The notes beneath the pieces were generated by a model. The model worked only from the letters and a program-made list of their open reading frames with translations. It had not been told where the DNA came from and did no database searches. A stretch of 52,575 nucleotides of DNA, taken from contig CAJXRF010000038.1 of the NCBI GenBank assembly GCA_913058575.1, forward strand, positions 1 to 52,575, read 5' to 3'. Of the stretch, positions 8,610 through 16,217 are shown in pieces (within the stretch, counting starts at the first letter, position 1; each line of letters starts with the position of its first letter). A program made the translations under genes and the position numbers. Source of the DNA: an uncultured Bermanella sp. Lineage in GTDB: Bacteria > Pseudomonadota > Gammaproteobacteria > Pseudomonadales > Oceanobacteraceae.

Positions 8610-8635
8610 TCGTTAAGCACTTAGCTTTTTGAGTG

Positions 8636-8665
8636 TGATAAAGCAGGCTTCGGCCTGCTTTATCA
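8636..8665 (+). terminator. Rho-independent terminator after BKACE
   Basis: A 13-bp perfect stem, TGATAAAGCAGGC / GCCTGCTTTATCA, closes on a stable TTCG tetraloop. It lies 27 bases after the stop codon and is followed by a short T-rich stretch. Confidence 0.85.
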
Positions 8666-8668
8666 TTT

Positions 8669-9288
8669 CTGGACTTTGACTTTAAACTGGCTTTATTCAG
8701 AATTGCTTTTGCTAGATGTCTCTTCCAGCGGGGGAAAGATACTTGTTCCCGACAATATCTTCATTTCCTACGTCCATGTATGTCACTTACCCCCACACCC
8801 CAGTGGTCGGCCCGTACGATTAATCTTCAATCTTTTCTATTTTGTCGAGCAACCCGGTTCAAACGGGCGTTCTGCCCTACGAACCTATCCAGCACATCCT
8901 GTGCTTCCTGTGCTTCCTGTGCTTCCTGTGCTTCCTGATGCTGAAAAATAAAACGATTTCAGCGCTACTTACGCCTCTGTTGTTATCGTCACGCTTCTTT
9001 ATGCCCATAAATGTATTGGCTACACAAACAGTTTCATTCCCTTTAAGTAAAGAATTAAACTGAATTGCTTCTGTTTGGTGCTCGCTTTACACTGTACGCA
9101 AATTTGAAAGCGAAATTAATCAGAGTGTTAGTACTTTCTAAAAGAAAATAATAAGAGCTCTCGCTTTGCGAGGAAAAGGTTATGAATTACATTCAAAATA
9201 TTTTCAACATAAAAAATTAGAGGTACGTGGCAATTGTCGAACATGGCAAGACGGGCGTGCTCTTTATAAAATGCTATGCAGGTAATGT
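8669..9288. other. 620-bp region without a convincing gene
   Basis: Open frames cross the first half, but their translation is low quality and includes a PVLPVLPVLP run caused by a 9-bp DNA repeat. The segment around 8830-8890 (CGGGCGTTCTGCCCTACG) has a different, GC-richer composition. It may be a dispersed intergenic element, but this cannot be decided from one copy. A small hairpin, CTCGC-TTT-GCGAG, lies near 9160. The last ~100 bases should hold the promoter of the gene at 9289. Confidence 0.45.
8898..8937. repeat. Short tandem repeat, CCTGTGCTT x 4.4
   Basis: Four perfect 9-bp copies of CCTGTGCTT run head to tail (8898-8933), followed by a partial copy. The repeat sits in an apparently non-coding region. 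Such a tract is prone to slippage and copy-number change. Confidence 0.9.
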
Positions 9289-9666
9289 ATGGAAAATTTC
9301 CACGATTTCAACATATTTGAGTACAACGTAAACTGTCATCTCAAAGAGATTACTTTAAAGCTAAATGAGCCTCACGGAACTGGTGAAGGTGTAATAATAT
9401 TTAGCGGAGTCATTGGTCATCGTTTTGAAAACGTCCTCGAAGGTAATGTTATATTAGCGCTTGAAGAGCTCAATTCAAATGAGTTTTATAACTCGTTTGA
9501 GAGTCAAGTTCAGTACTATCAAAAATGGGGTTTACCCATGCGTTTTAAAACTAAGGAAGAGTTTATTTGTGAATCCGTACAGATGGAACTGAAGTTTTTT
9601 AGCATCTCTACTTCTTACGGTTTATCTGGGTGGGTTATCTGTAATGAAGTTGCCATTGATGCCTAG
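9289..9666 (+). CDS. Hypothetical protein, 125 aa
   Basis: This gene is not recognised. The protein is soluble and acidic, with no signal peptide or membrane segment. It begins MENFHDFNIFEYNVN, followed by alternating beta-type segments (EGVIIFSGVIGH) and a helix with several Phe/Tyr (~65-80). A small alpha/beta fold is likely. It has some resemblance in length and composition to small immunity-type or cassette proteins, but no motif supports a name. Codon use looks natural, and an AGGT sequence lies upstream of the ATG. It is the first gene after the non-coding stretch, 76 bp before the YjbR-like gene on the same strand. Confidence 0.6.
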   Translation: MENFHDFNIFEYNVNCHLKEITLKLNEPHGTGEGVIIFSGVIGHRFENVLEGNVILALEELNSNEFYNSFESQVQYYQKWGLPMRFKTKEEFICESVQMELKFFSISTSYGLSGWVICNEVAIDA

Positions 9667-9742
9667 TAAAAGAGTAAATCCGACTCAAAAAAATCGATTT
9701 TTCATGTATTCCACTGGTGTCATGCCTACATATGGAGCTTAA

Positions 9743-10108
9743 ATGAATTACGATCAATTTAATCAGTTTTGCAGCTCCTTACCTGCAACGACTTATGTTG
9801 TTCAATGGGGAGGTTCTCACGTTTGGAAAGTGGGTGGTAAGGTATTTGCGATTGGTGGTTGGGGCGACAATAAGGATCCCGCTTTTGTTTTTAAAACATC
9901 CGATTTAGATTTTGGATTTTTAAAAGAATCCGAAGGCTATAGGCCAGCGCCTTATTTTGCTAATAGAGGTATGAAGTGGATACAGTTGTTTCATAGTATA
10001 AAAGAGAATGATGATGACTTAATGTATTACCTTACTGAGTCTCATCGCTTAGTTTCACTTGGTTTAACCAAAGTAAAGCAAAAAGAACTTGGCTTGAGTC
10101 AGGATTAA
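9743..10108 (+). CDS. MmcQ/YjbR family protein
   Basis: 121 residues, about the usual family length. Recognisable features are SSLPATTYVVQWGG near the start, the central HVWKVGGKVFAIGG strand pair, and a C-terminal MKWIQLF segment followed by a helix with SHRLVSLGLTKVKQKELG. The fold is CyaY/YjbR-like. Members are small cytosolic proteins proposed to bind DNA, but their biological role is poorly defined. GGAG lies six bases before the ATG. It is preceded by a hypothetical gene and followed by a lipoprotein gene with a ~95-bp gap, so co-transcription is uncertain. Confidence 0.85.
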   Translation: MNYDQFNQFCSSLPATTYVVQWGGSHVWKVGGKVFAIGGWGDNKDPAFVFKTSDLDFGFLKESEGYRPAPYFANRGMKWIQLFHSIKENDDDLMYYLTESHRLVSLGLTKVKQKELGLSQD

Positions 10109-10204
10109 CTAAGACTAATTCGTGTTAAACATAAAATAATAGACAATTATAAACGCTACTTTAAATAATCAGTAGTGCGCTAGTAGAAAAGGAATTAATT
10201 AGTT

Positions 10205-10564
10205 ATGAAAATATTATCCGTTGCAATGTGCCTAATCCTCACAGGTTGTGCATCAATTGAGTTATCACAAGCGGGTAGAAGTGTGCAGCTTTATTCGCAA
10301 CTGCCTAACTCTAATGTCGGTGAATTTATAGCCATGGGGGATGTGAGCTGTGACGTAGGTATGAATGGCCGCTCAGCTTCTACCAATATTATTCAATGTC
10401 GTAATGACTTACGAAATAAAGCAGCCCAAATGGGGGCAACTCATGTCATTGTACAGCATCAGCAGTTAGGAACTGGCGGTATGTATATTAGTACCAATAA
10501 TAACCATGCATTAAGTGGCTGCCCAAACTGCATTACCATGGTGGGTACGGCTTATAAAAATTAG
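10205..10564 (+). CDS. DUF4156-like lipoprotein
   Basis: 119 residues. The signal MKILSVAMCLILTGC places the lipidated cysteine at C15. The mature part has the DUF4156 pattern: GEFIAMGDVSC, then CRNDLRNKAAQMGATHVIVQH, then a C-terminal VGTAYKN. Several extra cysteines (GDVSCDVG, IIQCRN and SGCPNC) could form disulfides in the periplasm. Proteins of this family are small envelope lipoproteins without a defined biochemical role. AAGGA lies upstream, at a rather long spacing (~13 bases). It lies in a run of small genes on the same strand. Confidence 0.8.
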   Translation: MKILSVAMCLILTGCASIELSQAGRSVQLYSQLPNSNVGEFIAMGDVSCDVGMNGRSASTNIIQCRNDLRNKAAQMGATHVIVQHQQLGTGGMYISTNNNHALSGCPNCITMVGTAYKN

Positions 10565-10638
10565 AGTAGAAAGAAATTACTAATAAAGAGCCCTCACCTA
10601 GTACAATATTCATATTCAAAGAATGGAAAGGAAGCCTA

Positions 10639-11082
10639 ATGAAATCAATACACCTAACGAAAGCCATTATGCTTTCCATGGCGCTGTTACTCCTCAACGC
10701 CTGCACTATTAATCAAATATCAAATTATGATGAGCAATCTTTAAACCAAATGCAGCTCGTCGCTAAGAAAGTAGACTACTTCTATGCTCAGTTGTCTTAC
10801 CTATCTAAAGACAAAAGAACTTATCAGAAATCAGCTCAACAATACCTTGAAGTAGAAGTGGACCTCAATGCACTGAAACTAAGACAACAAGTTCGCTCCA
10901 CCAATGAACTCACTCTCAAACAGGTAGAAATCGCCCAAACTTTATGGAGCGATGATAGAAAAACCCATCAAAAGAAAGACACTATTTCTGACTTTATTAT
11001 CAAACGCCATCGCCAGCAGTTTCAGCGCGTCTTTTTGGCCATGATAAAAGGCGAAGAAAGTAAGCCCACCACTTCTCAGTAA
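10639..11082 (+). CDS. Hypothetical helical lipoprotein
   Basis: 147 residues, family not recognised. The N-terminus (MKSIHLTKAIMLSMALLLLNAC) is a lipoprotein signal with C22 as the lipidated residue. The mature part is almost entirely helical, rich in Gln, Lys and Leu (ISDFIIKRHRQQFQRVFLAM near the end), without further cysteines. AGGAAG precedes the ATG. The next gene starts 28 bp after its stop with its own good ribosome binding site, so the two form a likely two-gene operon ending at the hairpin at 11437. Its function is unknown. Confidence 0.7.
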   Translation: MKSIHLTKAIMLSMALLLLNACTINQISNYDEQSLNQMQLVAKKVDYFYAQLSYLSKDKRTYQKSAQQYLEVEVDLNALKLRQQVRSTNELTLKQVEIAQTLWSDDRKTHQKKDTISDFIIKRHRQQFQRVFLAMIKGEESKPTTSQ

Positions 11083-11110
11083 ACCACGTTAATTAATAAA
11101 GGATTATATT

Positions 11111-11425
11111 ATGAGTTTCGATCTATCAAGCGTATTCAATGACATGGCTAAAAGTGCCGCTAACGTGCTGGGTGATGAAGCCGGAACGGTCGGCCAAGAC
11201 GTATTAAAGGTATTACAAAATAATAAAGACGCTATAGCTGAATTAGTTGAAGCCAGAACCAGTGGCGACATTAATGAAGAAGAATTTGAAAGTGAGTTGG
11301 GCCGGGAAAGATTGGTCTTAGAAGCTGAGTTAATTAGCCTAGAAATAATGGCCAAGTCGGCAGTTCAGAAGGCTATGAATGCGGCTATGGATACGTTGAA
11401 GTCGGCCTTAATGGCGACTATTTGA
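11111..11425 (+). CDS. Small helical protein paired with the upstream lipoprotein
   Basis: 104 residues, family not recognised. It is predicted to be wholly alpha-helical and acidic in its central part (ARTSGDINEEEFESELGRER). Its C-terminus is amphipathic and Ala/Met rich (KSAVQKAMNAAMDTLKSAL). There is no signal peptide, no cysteine, and no tryptophan or tyrosine. AAGGA sits seven bases before the ATG. It follows the lipoprotein at 10639 by 28 bp and is followed directly by a hairpin, so the pair looks like a self-contained unit. The amphipathic helices suggest self-assembly or membrane association. That is inference. Confidence 0.7.
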   Translation: MSFDLSSVFNDMAKSAANVLGDEAGTVGQDVLKVLQNNKDAIAELVEARTSGDINEEEFESELGRERLVLEAELISLEIMAKSAVQKAMNAAMDTLKSALMATI

Positions 11426-11436
11426 GTCAGTATAAA

Positions 11437-11468
11437 TAGTGAGAGCAAGTTTCCTTTTGCTCTCACTA
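11437..11468 (+). terminator. Terminator-like hairpin after the lipoprotein / helical pair
   Basis: A perfect 12-bp stem, TAGTGAGAGCAA / TTGCTCTCACTA, has an 8-base loop and lies 12 bases after the stop. It lacks a downstream T-run on the plus strand, so termination efficiency is uncertain. Confidence 0.55.
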
Positions 11469-11683
11469 AACATGTCTTTGATGATAAACGAAATATTAGT
11501 CAGTTCTAGTGTCTAATTCATGTCAATCTCGGTCATTTAAAAGGCTATGAATGCCTTGATGGTTACTCTAAAATCGCTCCTTTTCAAAATCCCCTAGTTT
11601 GTTCATTTTCCCATCGGCGTATACCTTTAAAGGCTATGTGTGAAATGACAAGTTTCGGGTGTGACTCAGTTTAAGAGAGTAAT

Positions 11684-12364
11684 ATGCCCCAATTGATAAA
11701 GGCGCTATGTGTATTCACCATCAGTTTATTCATTACATCTTGTGCGTTCACTTACCCCAAGTTAGATGCCTATGAAGAAGAGCTGTCGGCTGATGTTTAT
11801 TTTGTGCCTATCGGTTACGTAGCACCTGAATATTTGATATCCCTAGCGGATTATTATCAAAAAACCTTTAATATAAAAGTGGGTGTGACAGAGCGCTTAC
11901 TGTTTGTGAAAAGTGCATGGAATGGGGCGCGTAAGCAATTAAAAACTGATAATGTAATTCGACAAATGAAATATCAATATTGGAATTATTCATTCAATCA
12001 AGATGCCATATTTATAGGCATAACTCACCTAAATATGTACCTGCCTGGTGGCCCATCTAAGTTTGATTTCACTTATAGTGAGGGGCAAAATTTTGCAATC
12101 GTGTCTAATAACAAGCTTGAAGGAAAATCAGAATGGAATTTCCTTGATATTGTAGAAACTAATGCGCGGTTTAGAAAAGTCGTATCCAAGACAATAGCCA
12201 CTATGTATTTTAATAAGCCACTAAACTCTAATTCAAAGAGTGTTCTTTATGGTGATGTTAACAGTGTTTTAGATTTAGATTATATCGATGAAGAGTCCAT
12301 TTTCAGTGATGTTTTAGGTAGAAAATCCCCATCTAAAGTTTTGTCAACTTTAAGTGTATATTAA
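11684..12364 (+). CDS. Lipoprotein resembling a zinc-site-less archaemetzincin/metzincin
   Basis: 226 residues. Its lipoprotein signal ends FITSC with C20 lipidated. The body follows the order seen in archaemetzincin-like proteases. There is an ADVYFVPIGYV strand, a LADYYQKTFNIKVGV helix-strand, and an R-QMKYQYWNYSFNQDA segment. An IFIGITHLNMYLPG 'ITxxDLY'-like stretch follows, and then FAIVSNNKLEG. Where active members carry HExxHxxG, here (~162-204) the sequence is FRKVVSKTIATMYF, followed by KSVLYGDVNSVLDLDYID. That resembles the post-zinc region but has no zinc histidines. It is therefore probably a catalytically dead, lipid-anchored relative. The alignment is by eye, so the family call is tentative. 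AGAGAG precedes the ATG. Confidence 0.6.
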   Translation: MPQLIKALCVFTISLFITSCAFTYPKLDAYEEELSADVYFVPIGYVAPEYLISLADYYQKTFNIKVGVTERLLFVKSAWNGARKQLKTDNVIRQMKYQYWNYSFNQDAIFIGITHLNMYLPGGPSKFDFTYSEGQNFAIVSNNKLEGKSEWNFLDIVETNARFRKVVSKTIATMYFNKPLNSNSKSVLYGDVNSVLDLDYIDEESIFSDVLGRKSPSKVLSTLSVY

Positions 12365-12454
12365 ATAATAGGCTGGTATCTTTTCCGTTTTCACAATATT
12401 AGCCTGATCAAAAAAGTAGAAAATACAAAAATAGTGTAAACAAGGATGTATCAG

Positions 12455-12832
12455 ATGTCACCCCAACAAGTTGCTAGGTTCATAGTGGGTATGAGCTGGA
12501 TGTATCATGGCCTGTTTCCCAAGTTGTTACAAATTGATCCTCTCGAAAAAGCCATGACCGCAAGCCTTGGGTTTTCAGATGAAATATCTTATTTTATTAC
12601 CAAATCAGCCGGGGTGGGTGAACTGATCTTCGGTTTAGTTTTTATCGTATTTTATAAAAGCCGAATGATTGTTTTACTCAATATTGCGGGGTTAATAGGG
12701 CTGTTATTTTTTGTTGCTGTATTGCAACCTAACCTTTTAACTGGGGCGTTTAATCCCGTTACTACTAATATTCCTTTAATTGGTTTAAGTTTAATTTTGT
12801 TGGCTGAGGTACAAAGGCCGTCATGCCATTAA
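12455..12832 (+). CDS. DoxX-like small membrane protein
   Basis: 125 residues from the ATG at 12455. An ATG at 12446 also exists but would touch the AAGGA ribosome site, whereas 12455 has ideal spacing. Four hydrophobic segments fit the DoxX-like family: RFIVGMSWMYHGLFPKLL, then a GVGELIFGLVFIVFY segment, a VLLNIAGLIGLLFFVAV segment, and a C-terminal IPLIGLSLILLAEV. The YHGLFPKLL motif near the start is characteristic. It is an inner-membrane protein of unknown biochemical role, with relatives linked to redox or sulfur chemistry. It is followed at 43 bp by another membrane protein gene. Confidence 0.75.
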   Translation: MSPQQVARFIVGMSWMYHGLFPKLLQIDPLEKAMTASLGFSDEISYFITKSAGVGELIFGLVFIVFYKSRMIVLLNIAGLIGLLFFVAVLQPNLLTGAFNPVTTNIPLIGLSLILLAEVQRPSCH

Positions 12833-12875
12833 TGTGCTTGTGTATCAGTTGAATGGGCTTTTAAGTTAGGGGTGT

Positions 12876-13409
12876 ATGTTGGCAGGACTCTGGTTACTCT
12901 TATTTGTACTTATCACCCTAATTCTAATTTATAAAAGTGTCTTAAGCCTTTTAGATTATTTTAATTCTAGAGATTTATTACATCTTAAAAAGGTTATTTT
13001 AATTTGGCTGGTGCCATTAATGTTCATGTCCGTACTTCTATCGTTATCTTGGGTGTTAAGCCTTAAAAAGGTTAATAAAGATAATATAATTGGTCATTAT
13101 GAAGTGGATGATCGTTTTTACCCTGGTAGTCATGCAGCTTGGCAAAAAAATACTTATCGGTTTGAAGTTCGCTCTGGTAATCAATTTATATTGTATGTTC
13201 GCCTTGCGGACAATTTAGAGAAAGAATATAAAGGTGATATTACTTGGGCCAATGAGGCTACGGAGAAATGGTCAATTTCAATGGTGCCTCCCCACCATGT
13301 TGTTGATCCTCATCCCGTTTTATACCGTGAACGGTTTGGCTTTTATTACGTATTTCGCACAAAAAAGTTTGGTAATATGTTCTTTCGTAAAACAACAAGG
13401 ATTATTTAG
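12876..13409 (+). CDS. Hypothetical membrane protein, 177 aa
   Basis: This gene is not recognised. Two N-terminal transmembrane helices (~2-24 and ~40-62, the second reading VILIWLVPLMFMSVLLSL) precede a ~110-residue soluble domain. That domain is rich in aromatic residues and beta structure (IIGHYEVDDRFYPG, TYRFEVRSGNQFILYV, FYYVFRTKKFGNMFFRK), so it is likely a small beta sandwich. TAGGGG lies five bases before the ATG. It follows the DoxX-like gene on the same strand and may be co-transcribed with it. Confidence 0.65.
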   Translation: MLAGLWLLLFVLITLILIYKSVLSLLDYFNSRDLLHLKKVILIWLVPLMFMSVLLSLSWVLSLKKVNKDNIIGHYEVDDRFYPGSHAAWQKNTYRFEVRSGNQFILYVRLADNLEKEYKGDITWANEATEKWSISMVPPHHVVDPHPVLYRERFGFYYVFRTKKFGNMFFRKTTRII

Positions 13410-13492
13410 TTCAGTGCTAACTTCTGTTTAATTATTAAAGGCAGGGCTAAAATATTAAAATTTATACGCTAGGAAAAATCTACACACTCATC

Positions 13493-13871
13493 ATGTCCCT
13501 TTATTTCGTGGTGTCAGGTTTTAACGTATTGTTGGACATAGATGCCAAGTTATTGCGCATTGGCCTCAGTGCCAACGATTTGGATGGTAAGGTGGCCTTT
13601 ATTTTGATTTATTGCAGCCTTATGGTGGGTGTTGGTGTGGCCATATCCTTGCTTTTTTACCTCAGTAAGACGTGGCTTTATTCAGCAATAGTTAGCCGTG
13701 ACCATTATCACTTCGTTTATTGTTTTTAGACTCATTGCAGGCTTAATGGTTGGTGAGTTAAGTCAGCTGCAGTTATCATTCATAGCTGTTGAAATATTAG
13801 AAGTAGCCCTTGGTCTATTTTTAATTATTAAATCAGGACGGTGTGAAGCACAGGCTGTGCTTAAGGATTAA
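13493..13871 (+). pseudogene. Frameshifted small membrane protein (DUF4345-like)
   Basis: The first frame encodes MSLYFVVSGFNVLLDIDAK and then hydrophobic helices, but runs into a stop at 13729 after a non-hydrophobic tail (SRDHYHFVYCF). Shifting to the frame beginning at 13695 continues a coherent membrane protein (AVTIITSFIVFRLIAGLMVG, then LEVALGLFLIIKS) to TAA at 13869. Joined, the product has four helices and ~125 residues, like small DUF4345-type proteins. The defect fits a one-base insertion (or two-base loss) near 13691-13695. The N-terminus may be damaged too. The in-frame sequence extends up to an ATT at 13454 (ATT AAA ATT TAT), which carries an AGGG ribosome site and may be a decayed ATG. 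A sequencing error is the alternative. Confidence 0.75.
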
Positions 13872-14080
13872 TTTTTAAAGCTCATTCCATGGCTCTTCAG
13901 GTTTCTTTTAAAATTGTGTGAGTATTGGCATTTTTATTTACTTATCAGTCATGAATTCTCATTGATAATAAGCGCTCTTTGGCATACTTTGGGGGTTCTT
14001 AATATATTGAAGCACCCATAGCGCTGTGAGCAGGTATCACAGGGCGCCAGTTAAATAACGCTTCCAATCAGCAGGCTACC

Positions 14081-15094
14081 ATGACCGTATTCACTCTTAC
14101 CGCTCTTTTTCTCATAGCCTTTCACCTTTATCGTCAGCATTGGACCAACAAACACTTAAAGCAAATTCATTTTGGTACATTTGAAGCTGGTGCATTTAAT
14201 CGTGAGCGAGGCGACGTCTTTATTATTGGCGATACCGTGATCGCGATACAACGCGCTAAAGGTGTGGCCAAGAAAAGCGTTATTTGTTTTCCCGGTTTTA
14301 CAGAAGATGCCTGTTATTTTCAAGAGGCTTATAAAAACTGTGAACATGAAGTTATATATATGGGCAATGCAGGGTACCACGCGCCTTTTCCTGTAAAGGC
14401 TGCCCAAGCATTAAATTGGCCTGCTAACCCTTTTGGCATGGGCACCATTGAACACGATGCATTTTGGGTAGGGCAAGCGATCGAAACGTTAGCCAGTGCA
14501 GAGGATGTAGTTATTCATGGGCATTCTCGTGGTGGGGCGGTGGCCATTGATACGGGGCGCCAATTTCCACAACTCACCAAAGAATCCGTTTCGCTTATTC
14601 TAGAGGCGGCGGTGGTGCCTAAGGGAACGCCAGCTGGTCCCATGGCTACTAGGGTAGCCCATGTTGTTGCACCTTATTTTTTGCCTCTGTTTTATGGCAT
14701 GAACCGCAATATCAGTTTAGAAAAGCTCGCTAAACTGCCCATCATGCGCCCCAGCAACCCTTTAAAGGCGAAATTAATTATTAGTTCTTTTTCAACCCCT
14801 AAGCAATATAAAACCTTTGTAAAAAATGTTAAAAATCTTATTTTGTGGCAGCAAAATACATCGTTTGATGTGTATAAAAACTTTAGCCATGTTACGGCAT
14901 TAATTGGTGAGCGAGACGATGTGTTAAGTTGCCGTACAATGGTGGCCAGCATTAAAGAAGGGATAAAAATTTCCAGCAGTATGCAAATGATACAAACTCA
15001 AAATACCAACCATTTCATTACGCTTGAAGAGCCTCATTATATTTACAAGGCATTGGAAGACTTACCTGATAAATCAGGCTCTGTGGCAAGCTGA
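14081..15094 (+). CDS. Alpha/beta hydrolase, membrane-anchored
   Basis: 337 residues. A hydrophobic N-terminal helix (~2-17, MTVFTLTALFLIAFHLY) probably anchors it in the membrane. The hydrolase core has an oxyanion strand, VICFPGFTED, and the nucleophile elbow HGHSRGG with S149. A late acid is in LIGERDDV, and the catalytic histidine is in NTNHFITLE. The substrate is unknown, with an esterase or lipase-type activity expected. AGCAGG precedes the ATG. It stands alone, followed by a ~185-bp gap before the crotonase gene. Confidence 0.8.
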   Translation: MTVFTLTALFLIAFHLYRQHWTNKHLKQIHFGTFEAGAFNRERGDVFIIGDTVIAIQRAKGVAKKSVICFPGFTEDACYFQEAYKNCEHEVIYMGNAGYHAPFPVKAAQALNWPANPFGMGTIEHDAFWVGQAIETLASAEDVVIHGHSRGGAVAIDTGRQFPQLTKESVSLILEAAVVPKGTPAGPMATRVAHVVAPYFLPLFYGMNRNISLEKLAKLPIMRPSNPLKAKLIISSFSTPKQYKTFVKNVKNLILWQQNTSFDVYKNFSHVTALIGERDDVLSCRTMVASIKEGIKISSSMQMIQTQNTNHFITLEEPHYIYKALEDLPDKSGSVAS

Positions 15095-15279
15095 TAGAAA
15101 AGGTTATTTATTTTGATATTAATTGTCAAAAGCGCTCATTGGAAATCGGTAATGGCAATTTTGGAAATATGGATAACCTGAAAATATAGCCAGAATAACT
15201 GGCTAGTTAATTTTTAATTTCTTAAAATGCGCTCCGTATATTTTGATATCCATCACCATATTTACTCAGAGAGCTCATC

Positions 15280-15984
15280 ATGACAGATTTAGTGAATTAC
15301 CAGTTAGACGGTAAAGTTGCCACCATTACCCTTCAAAACGGCAAAGTAAACGCCATGTCTCCTGATCACATTGCCGCCATTAATGGTGCGTTGGATCAAG
15401 CCGAGCAAGACAAAGCAATTGTAATGATTGTGGGCCAGCCTGGTATTTTCTCTGCTGGTTTTGATTTAAAAGTGTTTCAAGCCAACCCTGTTAACGGTGT
15501 TGAAATGGTGAAGGCCGGTTCTACTTTGTGCCGTCGCTTGTTAGCGTTTCCTACCCCTGTTATTGGCGTGTGTACTGGTCATTCAGTGGCGCAAGGCTGC
15601 TTTACGTTAATGGCTTGTGATTACCGTGTGGGCGTTGATGGTCCGTTCCAGTTGGGTTTAAACGAAGTTCAAATTGGCATGACCATGCACCACTTTGGAA
15701 TTGAATTACCTCGCGCTCGTTTAACGCCTTCTTACTTCCAGCGTTCTGTGAACAATGCGCAAATGTACTCTCCAGCCGAAGCCGTTGAAGGGGGCTTCTT
15801 AGATAAAATTGTGCCTGCTGACGACTTAATGAAAACCGCCATGGCAGAAGCTCAGCGTTTGTCAGGTTTGAATTTAGCAGCTCACAAAGCCACTAAGTTA
15901 AAAATGCGTGCTGGTTTGCTAAAAACCTTAGATGAAGCCATTGCAAAAGATTACAAAGAGCAAATGACCGCTTTAGGTAAGTAA
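15280..15984 (+). CDS. Crotonase/enoyl-CoA hydratase family protein
   Basis: 234 residues, slightly short for the family. The crotonase fold is seen in VATITLQNGKVNAMS, then the oxyanion-hole stretch IFSAGFDLKVF, and TGHSVAQGCFTLMACDYRVG with a second oxyanion glycine. LGLNEVQIGM carries the position where hydratases and isomerases keep a catalytic glutamate. It probably acts on an acyl-CoA in fatty-acid or branched-chain degradation; the exact substrate cannot be told. AGAGAG precedes the ATG. A double hairpin with a T-run follows, so it is a single-gene transcript. It is one of four crotonases in this window. Confidence 0.85.
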   Translation: MTDLVNYQLDGKVATITLQNGKVNAMSPDHIAAINGALDQAEQDKAIVMIVGQPGIFSAGFDLKVFQANPVNGVEMVKAGSTLCRRLLAFPTPVIGVCTGHSVAQGCFTLMACDYRVGVDGPFQLGLNEVQIGMTMHHFGIELPRARLTPSYFQRSVNNAQMYSPAEAVEGGFLDKIVPADDLMKTAMAEAQRLSGLNLAAHKATKLKMRAGLLKTLDEAIAKDYKEQMTALGK

Positions 15985-16002
15985 ATACTAAGAAGTTCAA
16001 TC

Positions 16003-16028
16003 TCATTTCGCGGACGCCCGCGAAGTGA
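16003..16028 (+). terminator. Stem-loop preceding the terminator
   Basis: TCATTTCGCGG and CCGCGAAGTGA form an 11-pair stem (one G-U) around an ACGC loop, 18 bases after the crotonase stop and immediately before a classical terminator. It may stabilise the mRNA 3' end. Confidence 0.6.
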
Positions 16029-16032
16029 TTTA

Positions 16033-16056
16033 AAGCCTGCTGATGCAGGCTTTTTT
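16033..16056 (+). terminator. Rho-independent terminator after the crotonase gene
   Basis: AAGCCTGC-TGAT-GCAGGCTT is followed directly by TTTT, a textbook intrinsic terminator on the plus strand. Confidence 0.9.
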
Positions 16057-16217
16057 ATTTTAATAAGTGGTTTCTTTCATTTCTATTGTCTTTTTCTTTC
16101 CTTGTTTCACGTCAGTGGCTTCTTTTTCAGCCATCAGTGGTGTTTGTGTGGCAAGACTGGCCTGGCGCAATAATATCAGTAATAATCCAAGGCTATTTTA
16201 TTCGGGAGTTGTTCATT

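Noticed and set aside
8676-8951. 91-codon open frame on the plus strand
   Set aside because: It has no ribosome site, no recognisable domain, and a Pro-Val-Leu run that only reflects the 9-bp DNA repeat. Overlapping frames are equally open.
8670-13871. Integron cassette array
   Set aside because: The gene sizes fit, but no attC-type repeats (GTTRRRY / RYYYAAC pairs) or integrase were seen between the genes.
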